Assembly: GCA_036186865.1 (NCBI GenBank)
Contig: AP025069.1
Coordinates: 8,251,654-8,315,653 of the forward strand
Length of the DNA: 64,000 bases
Direction of reading: 5' to 3'
From: Eustoma russellianum
Lineage: Eukaryota; Streptophyta; Magnoliopsida; Gentianales; Gentianaceae
Part shown: in pieces, positions 57,801-64,000 of the stretch
Layout of the letters: every line of letters begins with the position of its first letter
Numbering within the stretch: position 1 is the stretch's first letter
The notes under the pieces: model-generated
Seen by the model: the letters and a program-made list of their open reading frames with translations, nothing else
The model's database searches: none
What the model was told of the DNA's origin: nothing
Position numbers and translations under genes: made by a program

Positions 57801-59024
57801 CTACACCTAAGAGGGGTATGGTTTTAGTGCATGCCAAAGGAGAGGAGTGAGTAACTTAGTAATAAGATGAACTAGGAAGAATTGTATCAGGTTGTGAAAT
57901 ATCATACCTTATCTTAGGCTCCTCCTAAATCACTTGGAATCCCCTCACATCTTGAATGGTTTTTCTCCTTCTACCTAGAAATGGTTCACGGTTTGGAGGT
58001 ATGTGGAGAGAAAATAGTGAACATCCTAAAAAGAGAAAGAATATCAGAAGGTTCATGATGTATCTTCATCAACTTACATTATACTTGACTTTGTCTTGGA
58101 TTTCTTTTGAGAGGCCTTCCTCCTTCCCACATGTTGCTCACGTTTTTGTTGATGGGGAAGGAGCGGTTTTTGTAAAGAATGAAGAGGATAGTTTGTTGCT
58201 TGAGGACAGTTAGGTTAGATATTGTAAGATGAAATGTGGAAGAGCGATGAGGTTCTCCTTATTCTCTCATTGCTAAAATCGGTTGGAATGGTGGGAGAAA
58301 AGAACAAGATGTAATCTTATTGTTTTTGAAGAGAAAATATGCATGTGGGTTGAGTGTTTTAAACGATAACTTCCTCTTCTTTTTACCCTTTCTGTGGCTG
58401 GCCTTGAGAGAGCAAAGGAGGTTCCCAAGGAGCTTTTGTCCCTTACAAGAAGGGTTGAAGTGATCTATGCCTTGAAGAGTGGTTGGGTGTAAGGTTTTTC
58501 GAAAATAAAAAAAGATAGAGTGATTGACATAAAGTTGGAAGCAAGTCTACCCTTCCCCATGAAGAAAAAATCGTTGGTTAAACGAGAAGAAAAAATGGGT
58601 TTGGAATAAAAAAAAGAAAAAAATGAGCTTCTTACAAATAATAGTGGTGTGGAAGCCTTTGTCTTTTATCTTCTCAAGGAAAGTGGAATGTAGAAGAGGA
58701 AAAAGTATTGCCTCTCTCTTAGGGGATGGGTAACCGGTTCATGTAGGGGAAAAGGAGGGATGAAATGTTGGGTTCTTGAAGGGTGCAAGGTGTTGAAGCT
58801 TTTTGATGAAAACGCCAAATGCATGTTGCTGGTGTAGAAATAAACCAATACTGTTTTTTTTTCCTTCTCTTGGAGAATACGTTGGCTTGGAAAAAAAAGA
58901 AGGAAGAGATGGTCGCAAGACTTGTACTCTAAATGACAAAACTTGAAATGATTGGTGCTTGTTGGAGAGCCAAAAATCATTTCTTTTGATTATTGTATGC
59001 TAATAAGCTTGTGACATCTATTTT
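54831..59024. other. 4.2 kb without recognisable genes
   Basis: AT-rich. TGTAGTGCCCCATC at 55149 resembles the TGTAACACCCC start of Tekay/Del gypsy LTRs, and the following AAACATAAAA-rich text recalls such LTRs, but I cannot find an end or a second copy. The ORFs at 57956-58213 (plus) and 58980-58666 (minus) have no recognisable motif and are probably chance. A stem-loop lies at 56198-56230. Confidence 0.5.
56198..56230. repeat. Perfect 11-bp stem-loop
   Basis: CATGACACCAA (56198-56208) pairs with TTGGTGTCATG (56220-56230) around an 11-base CCACCCCGGTC loop. No T run follows, so it is not a typical terminator. Confidence 0.85.
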
Positions 59025-60100
59025 CCTTTTCTCTTTGTCATGGGCCTTGAATACTAATCCAGATCTCTGAACCAGCTGCAGAGTAATCCTGACTTCAATT
59101 ACTATCCTAAGTGCTGTGAGCTTAAAATCACACACTTAAGTTTTGCAGGTGACCTAATGTTGTTTTGTTGAGGAGATTCCACCTCAGCTAATCTGCTAGA
59201 AGCGGGTTGATTTTGGTGCAGTGTCTGGCTTAATCCTCAACCGACACTTTCTCTGGGGCAGCAACAATACAGGCAACAAGAGAGCTTTAGTCTCTTAGAA
59301 GTAAGTATGTTTTCCAAAAGATGAAGGAGTACTTGGTGTCTTGCAACTCAAAGCCTAGAACAAGGCTCTCCTAGCAAAATAATTATGGGATCTTCACAAG
59401 AAGAAAGGCCTGCTGTGGTTCAGGTGGACTCATAAAAGATATAAGCTTCATTCTGCACTCTGGACCATTGATAAGACACATTTCTTTTCTCCTCTACTAA
59501 AAGTCATACTGGATATCAGAGACCTTTTAATCATAAACCCTGCTAGTGTCTCAGCAGCTCAACTTCTGCGTGATTCTTGGGAACTGAAGGGCAGGCTAGT
59601 TCTTAGCTTGGCATTTGAGTCCTTAAGAACTAAGGGTGTACGGGTTCCTTGGCATTCTCTGATTTGAGATATTGATATCACTCACAAACATGGTTTTTTT
59701 TTTGCGGTTGGCTGCTTCCAACAAGTTGAGTACTAGGGATAATATGCCATTCGTTACTAACAAGACATGTCTTTTCTATACTTATCAAGAAACTACAAGA
59801 CATTTGTTTTTCAAATGCCATGCTCTTAGGGAGATTTGGTTCTCAGTTACTCACTGGCTCGGGCTTCCAAGAAATCTGGAATGTCTCCACAGGATCCTAG
59901 CTTGGGGGCAAAAGAAATGGAGAAAGAAGACCATCACAAACAAGGCGTGTAAGATCACTATTTCGATAGCTGTGTATTTGATTTGGCAGAGTAGGAATAA
60001 GACCTTATGTGAACGCATCAATGTAAGTGTTGGGGACGTGGTACATAAATTGAAAACACATGTGTATAAAATCTTAAATAATTGTAACAGAGTAGGTTAA
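59025..60100 (+). pseudogene. LINE ORF2 remnant: RT palm end and zf-RVT
   Basis: Decayed text such as THLSFAGDLMLFC near 59140-59170 corresponds to HLSFADDLMLF, the RT active site, with the first Asp read as Gly. The SNNTGNKRALVSWK and EGVLGVLQLKAWN words follow, then the long frame 59672-60100 with the zf-RVT domain: TRDNMPFVTNKTCLFY, ETTRHLFFKCHALREIWFSV, and AVYLIWQSRNKTLCE. The zf-RVT cysteine pattern is partly changed (CLFY for CxxC). Multiple stops before 59672. Confidence 0.82.
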
Positions 60101-60232
60101 GGCTTGAATTGTTTGCAAGGTGCCAATATGTCTGCTCCTTGTTACCTTGTTTTGGCATGTTGTTCATTGTATAGGTTACATCCTCATGATGCTTAGTACT
60201 TGGTTAATACAAATTTACATTTTAACAAAAAA
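59025..60232 (+). mobile_element. 5'-truncated LINE, plus strand
   Basis: The last third of a LINE ORF2 followed by a 3' UTR and the tail AACAAAAAAAC near 60222-60232. It starts just before FLFVMGLEYLSR, inside the RT palm region, as is common for truncated LINE copies. It is not the same copy class as 2839-5400, although the domain order is the same. Confidence 0.85.
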
Positions 60233-60604
60233 ACACTTATAGCTCTTGTATTACAGTTATAGTTCACTAGTTCTTATGTATACTTAAAACAGTTAAAGAC
60301 CAAACGTACTTTCATTCAAAAACATAGGGGAAATAACAAAATATTTGGAAGATGAACGGCTGAAACATAGATTGGTAGCCGCTATGTATGCTTTAAATGG
60401 CCGGTAATATATCTCCTAGATGGGAATACTATCCTTCTTCCAGAAGAAAAAGGACACATTGCCTTGGCCAAGAAGTATCTCAAATTATTCTTTTAGACAA
60501 CTAGAAAACGAACTGAAAAATACTTGAAAACCAAACGTTGACATCCAACGCAAGCATTGCAGTAATAGGAAACTTGGATTCTGAGAGCAGAGGAGTGTTA
60601 AGCT
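60233..60604. other. Unassigned; possible 3' UTR of the minus-strand candidate gene
   Basis: No ORF or repeat recognised. It lies directly downstream (minus sense) of the candidate last exon at 60605-60768. Confidence 0.4.
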
Positions 60605-60768
60605 TCATCTTGGAACACAATCCTTATCCACCTCGGTTTCCCCATCACATTTGCAGACATCGTTTGTGCAGCCATCCACATTCTCATCACAGTAGCCGTC
60701 GCAACTTATCGGGTGAAGCAGCTTCCTCAATGACCATGACGTAAATTTTACTGTCTCATCTCCTTTTG
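60605..60768 (-). CDS. Candidate last exon of a host gene, six-cysteine C-terminus
   Basis: I do not recognise the protein. On the minus strand a good splice acceptor, TTTTTCTGTAG, precedes 60768 with a pyrimidine-rich stretch (TTCTTTCTGTCTCTTG) upstream. The exon then reads GDETVKFTSWSLRKLLHP and ISCDGYCDENVDGC, with six cysteines in 29 residues (pattern C-x3-C-x6-C-x4-C-x-C-x9-C), and stops at 60605. The composition is balanced, unlike the AT-driven ORFs around it. An upstream exon may lie at 60870-60929 (HIQRNPVDGLF), directly against the LTR of element I, with a weak donor GTGCTATG in the right phase; that is inference. If real, element I has inserted in this gene. It could also be a chance frame. 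Confidence 0.35.
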
Positions 60769-60929
60769 CTACAGAAAAACAAACCACGTCAAGAGACAGA
60801 AAGAATAAATTGATTATTAGATGAAAATTACAAGTAATAATGATTCCACCAACGTGTGGAAGGATAGCTACATAGCACAAAAGAGACCATCTACAGGGTT
60901 TCTCTGTATGTGCAGATTTGATGGGTATG

Positions 60930-61493
60930 TGTCAATTTTTACTATATGATCGATTGAAGTTGCTATTCGAATCAAATAAGCAATGATACGACATTCACAC
61001 ATAAGATTGAACACAAAGTAGAGAGGGGAAATGAGAAATGCCAAACGCAGGCACAAAGAGGAGAATTGAGAAGAAATCAAAACTGAATTTTCTTATTGCT
61101 TCAAATGTGATTACAGGCGCGTATATATGGAAGAAGGAGAAAGACATGAAATTACAAGAAAGTCCCAAGTAACTGTTTTTGCTCAGCTTATTAATCAAGG
61201 GCATAAACGTCATATCGCACCATTTAAACATTCCCGCCAATTAACTTCTTCTCCTTCCTTCAGCCCCATCAGCGCACCAACACTTCACCTTACGCACCTC
61301 CGTTCACTGTAACCGTTTCCCACGTGCCAAGCCACCCTCAGATCGTCAACATCGAGTCCCAACGAATCTACTAACTGCAAGGAGATCTCCCGCGTGTCAA
61401 TGCTCAGCTTAATCACTCTACTCAACTGTTCCTCCATCACAGCGCAGCTTGTTCGACGAAATGTCAGCTGGCTCCATTGTTCCCTCTTTGACA
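60930..61493 (-). repeat. 3' LTR of element I
   Basis: 564 bp. On the minus strand it runs TGTCAAAGAGGG to AAAAATTGACA, with terminal repeat TGTCAA/TTGACA. The polypurine tract GAGGGGGGG (61494-61502) touches its start. Confidence 0.92.
61122..61127 (-). promoter_or_regulatory. Candidate TATA box in LTR of element I
   Basis: TATATA within CCATATATACGCGCC on the minus strand, about 365 bases after the LTR start. This fits the U3/R border of a copia LTR; no experimental or comparative support. Confidence 0.45.
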
Positions 61494-64000
61494 CCCCCCC
61501 TCAAGCAAGGCTTGCTGTATATGTTACAAGCTCCAAGAGTTCTACTCAAGCACTCAAGTCTCTTTAAATCCAACGCCTTAGTGAAAATGTCTGCAACTTG
61601 TAAATCCGTCCTAACTGGCATCAACCTTATCACCCCATTCTTTACCTTCTCTCTAACAATATGGCAATCAATCTCTATATGCTTGGTTCTCTCATGGAAT
61701 ACGGGATTTTCAGCTATGTGCATAGCACTCTTGCTATCACAAAACACTTCAACAGGTTCTTGGTCCCTTATGTTCAGATCCTCAGCTAGATACAGAAGCC
61801 ATTGCACCTCACACACCAACGATGCCAAAGCTCTGTATTCAGCCTCTGCAGATGATTTAGACACTGTTGTCTGTTTCTTGGCCTTCCAAGAAATTAGTGA
61901 GTCTCCCAAATACACACAATACCCAGTTACGCTTCTTCTGGTTTCTGTACAACCCGCCCAATCAGAATCTGCAAATGCCCTTAGCCTAAGACTCGTGTTG
62001 GCTGGGAACAGAAGACCCTGCCCTGCCCTGCCTTTGATAAACCTTAATAGCCTATGTGCTGTCTTCAGATGAGCTTGCGTCGGACAGTCCAGAAACTGAC
62101 TCAATTGCTGGACTGGGAATGCAATATCTGGTCTAGTTATTGTAAGGTAGATGAGCTTGCCAATCAAACTTCTGTACTCAGCAACGTCTAGTATTCTTGG
62201 AGAATCATCATGTGTGAGCTTCGCATTAGTGTCCATGGGTATCTTGATTGGCTTGGACCCAAGAAATCCAGTGTGTTCCAGCAATTCAAGCGCATACTTC
62301 CTTTGATTTATGATCAGCCCCCCCTGTGACCTGGCTACTTCAATGCCCAGGAAGTACCTAAGGTCACCAAGATCCTTGATCTTAAAGGCACTATGCAGCT
62401 CAGCCTTGAGATGCTGAATTGGTGATAAGCTGGAACAAGCCAAGATAATATCATCCACGTAAACAAGAGCCAAGAGGAGATAGCCTGAAGTGTTTCTATA
62501 AAACAGTGTGTAGTCATTCACGGATTGAGAGAATCCCTTTCCTAGTAAGAACGTGGTAAGTTTTGCATTCCATTCACGGCTAGCCTGTTTAAGGCCATAT
62601 AACGATTTCTCCAACTTGCAGACAAGCTTAGGATCATCTAGTATCAAACCTGGCGGGGGCATCATATAGATTTCTTCGTGCAAATCTCCGTGCAAAAAGG
62701 CATTATTAACATCCAGCTGCTGAAGATGCCAGCCTTTACTGGATGCTAACGCTAAGACCATTCTCACCGTTGTCATCTTCGCCACAGGGGAGAATGTCTC
62801 TTGGTAATCAATCCCGTATTGCTGCGTATAGCCTTTAGCCACTAGCCTAGCCTTGTATCTGTCCACTGTCCCGTCTGCTAGCAATTTGATCTTGTAAACC
62901 CACTTACAACCAATGGCCTGCTTCCCAGGTGGCAAAGGCATTAATGTCCAGGTTTTGTTGGCCTCAAGCGCTGCAATTTCTACCTGCATAGCCTCCTGCC
63001 AAGCGGAGGAACTGGCTGCCTCTAAGTAGTTTGCTGGCTCTGTGTGCATACCAGATGCTAAAACATATGACTTGTACTTAGGTGTTAGTGATTGCAAGGA
63101 GAAACAATGACTCAAGGAATGGACAGTACTGGGCTTTTGTGATGACTGAGGAAGAGTACAATGGTTACAGTAGAAGTCTTGAAGATATGAGGGCATTCTT
63201 TTCTGTCGAACAGGTCTGTTGTCACTGGGAAGAGGTATGTCAATGTTGATGGACTGAATAGGAATTGATTGTTGAGTTGTGGGTGGATCATGTGAAGCTG
63301 GTGAATGAAGAGGAGATAATAAAGGAGTGTTGACATGAATAGGGCTGGCTTCGGGAAGTGAAGTGGATGTGGTACAGGGTGATGAGTATGGATCACATGG
63401 CACGGTGTTGTTTGATGATTGTGAATGAGGACTGTTGTCATGGGCATGATTGGCTTGTGGAGATAAAACTGGGAAGAGACCAGGCTCTGAGCCTGACTCA
63501 AAGATGTTTGTTGGTGTGGCAGAGTGGGCTGGATCAGATGAGAAGTCAGAGTGTGCAGGAGTAGAATGGTGGCAATGATGCTTTGGTGGGTGATCTGAGC
63601 TGGAATGATGATGCTCAGGAGGTGTGGTTCCAAATGGAAAATACTGTTCATCAAACTCAACATTTCTTGATATCAATATGTCTTTAGTGTCCAGGTCCTG
63701 TAATATATAACCTTTGGAGGTATGTGAGTGTCCAAGATACAAACATCTTTTGGACCTAGGATCAAACTTCCCTTTTGTTGGGCAAGTATCAAGAGTGAAG
63801 GCAAGGCATCCGAAGACTTTCAGGTTTTGGTATGATGGAAGTTTTAAGAAAAGCTGCTCAAATGGAGTTTTGTTGGATAGAACTTGTGATGGAGTAAGAT
63901 TAACAAGGTACACTGCGTGTTGAATGCAGAAACCCCAATACTGTATAGGAACATTGGAATGGAACTTTAAGGCACGGGCCACATTCAAAATATGTTGGTG
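61418..64000 (-). CDS. Element I pol: integrase C-terminus, reverse transcriptase, RNase H
   Basis: Open from the window edge to a TAG whose codon ends at 61418. The first codons (HQHILNVARALKFH) are the end of the integrase core. From the residue at 63988: integrase C-terminal region to about 115 (FGCLAFTLDTCPTKGKF, SKGYILQDLDTKDI), a Ser/His/Pro-rich linker to about 325, and RVT_2 to about 570 with D426 (QQLDVNNAFLHGDL) and YVDD 510-513 (62461-62450). RNase H follows: ADSDWAGC from 673, AEAEYRAL at 714-721, FCDSKSAM at 749-756, HIEIDCHIVRE at 770-780 and ADIFTKALDLKRL at 799-811. All catalytic residues are present. The frame crosses the polypurine tract and ends 76 bases inside the LTR. Integrase inserts the cDNA; RT and RNase H synthesise it. 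Confidence 0.95.
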   Translation of the reverse strand, partial: HQHILNVARALKFHSNVPIQYWGFCIQHAVYLVNLTPSQVLSNKTPFEQLFLKLPSYQNLKVFGCLAFTLDTCPTKGKFDPRSKRCLYLGHSHTSKGYILQDLDTKDILISRNVEFDEQYFPFGTTPPEHHHSSSDHPPKHHCHHSTPAHSDFSSDPAHSATPTNIFESGSEPGLFPVLSPQANHAHDNSPHSQSSNNTVPCDPYSSPCTTSTSLPEASPIHVNTPLLSPLHSPASHDPPTTQQSIPIQSINIDIPLPSDNRPVRQKRMPSYLQDFYCNHCTLPQSSQKPSTVHSLSHCFSLQSLTPKYKSYVLASGMHTEPANYLEAASSSAWQEAMQVEIAALEANKTWTLMPLPPGKQAIGCKWVYKIKLLADGTVDRYKARLVAKGYTQQYGIDYQETFSPVAKMTTVRMVLALASSKGWHLQQLDVNNAFLHGDLHEEIYMMPPPGLILDDPKLVCKLEKSLYGLKQASREWNAKLTTFLLGKGFSQSVNDYTLFYRNTSGYLLLALVYVDDIILACSSLSPIQHLKAELHSAFKIKDLGDLRYFLGIEVARSQGGLIINQRKYALELLEHTGFLGSKPIKIPMDTNAKLTHDDSPRILDVAEYRSLIGKLIYLTITRPDIAFPVQQLSQFLDCPTQAHLKTAHRLLRFIKGRAGQGLLFPANTSLRLRAFADSDWAGCTETRRSVTGYCVYLGDSLISWKAKKQTTVSKSSAEAEYRALASLVCEVQWLLYLAEDLNIRDQEPVEVFCDSKSAMHIAENPVFHERTKHIEIDCHIVREKVKNGVIRLMPVRTDLQVADIFTKALDLKRLECLSRTLGACNIYSKPCLRGGVKEGTMEPADISSNKLRCDGGTVE

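Larger units (their letters stand above)
60930..64000 (-). mobile_element. Copia retrotransposon I, intact pol, cut by window end
   Basis: The 3' LTR (60930-61493), a clean polypurine tract and an uninterrupted pol frame to the window edge. The left flank GTATG (60925-60929) should be the target duplication. It is the only copia element in the window with no stop or frameshift in the visible part, so it is probably the youngest. Confidence 0.92.

Noticed and set aside
57956..58980. ORFs at 57956-58213 and 58666-58980 as host genes
   Set aside because: No recognisable domain, biased composition from AT-rich DNA, and no splice or promoter context that I can defend.
55149..59016. A complete solo LTR of about 3.9 kb
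   Set aside because: The candidate end TGTGACA at 59016 is followed by TCTAT while the left flank is CTTAT; no duplication, so ends are not supported.
61449..62072. 207-residue plus-strand ORF
   Set aside because: It is the antisense shadow of the intact RNase H region of element I.
63112..63663. 183-residue minus-strand ORF rich in His and Pro
   Set aside because: It is a second frame of the linker region of element I pol, where the main frame carries conserved domains on both sides.

Overview
This is a gene-poor, repeat-packed stretch of a flowering-plant nuclear genome, probably a eudicot. The evidence is the mix of families: many Ty1/copia LTR retrotransposons with plant-type gag (Retrotran_gag_3/UBN2) and the usual TGGTATCAGAGC primer site, plant LINEs with a DUF4283 plus zinc-knuckle ORF1 and a zf-RVT tail on ORF2, a Ty3/gypsy gag remnant, a MITE-like insert and AT microsatellites. 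I see no rRNA, tRNA, organellar or bacterial genes. The only hints of ordinary host genes are one cysteine-rich candidate exon (60605-60768, minus) and a very weak candidate at 40298-40353.

Layout, left to right. 1-2298: a minus-strand LINE with ORF1 (one internal stop) overlapping an open ORF2 endonuclease domain that leaves the window. 2301-2829: two (TA)n tracts. 2839-5400: a decayed plus-strand LINE ORF2 carrying a 311-bp MITE-like insert. 5401-6970: a non-coding unit with a diverged second copy at 9788-10140, 15614-15750 and beyond 21487. 6971-7665: a solo LTR with target duplication GGATG. 7780-8783: gypsy gag remnant. Then come the copia elements: A (minus, 10141-15608, TSD CCCAA), B (plus, about 15751-21486), C (plus, 22462-27978, inserted in a LINE ORF1), D (minus, 28570-31510, 5' truncated), E (minus, about 31511-33970, Tnt1-like, 5' truncated), F (minus, 34272-40020, TSD ATTTT), G (plus, 40882-45878), H (plus, 47631-54825, TSD ATATC, a different lineage with LTRs of about 1.3 kb), and I (minus, 60930 to beyond 64000). 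About 4.2 kb without recognisable genes (54831-59024) and a 5'-truncated LINE (59025-60232) separate H from I.

Each complete copia element follows the order LTR, primer site, gag, protease, integrase, reverse transcriptase, RNase H, polypurine tract, LTR. A, B, C, D, F, G and I are relatives with near-identical RT and RNase H motifs; E and H are separate lineages. All are inactivated by stops, frameshifts or deletions except I, whose pol reads open for about 860 codons to the window edge. Several are damaged at catalytic positions: A protease ESGA, F RT FVHD, G integrase core deleted, C primer site deleted.

Nothing here looks like a new biological system. The most informative signals are nested-insertion junctions: C splitting a LINE ORF1, the MITE inside a LINE RT, and A and B splitting one copy of a repeat. 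Also notable are the 38-bp perfect palindrome in the solo LTR, the intact pol of element I, and the candidate exon beside it.
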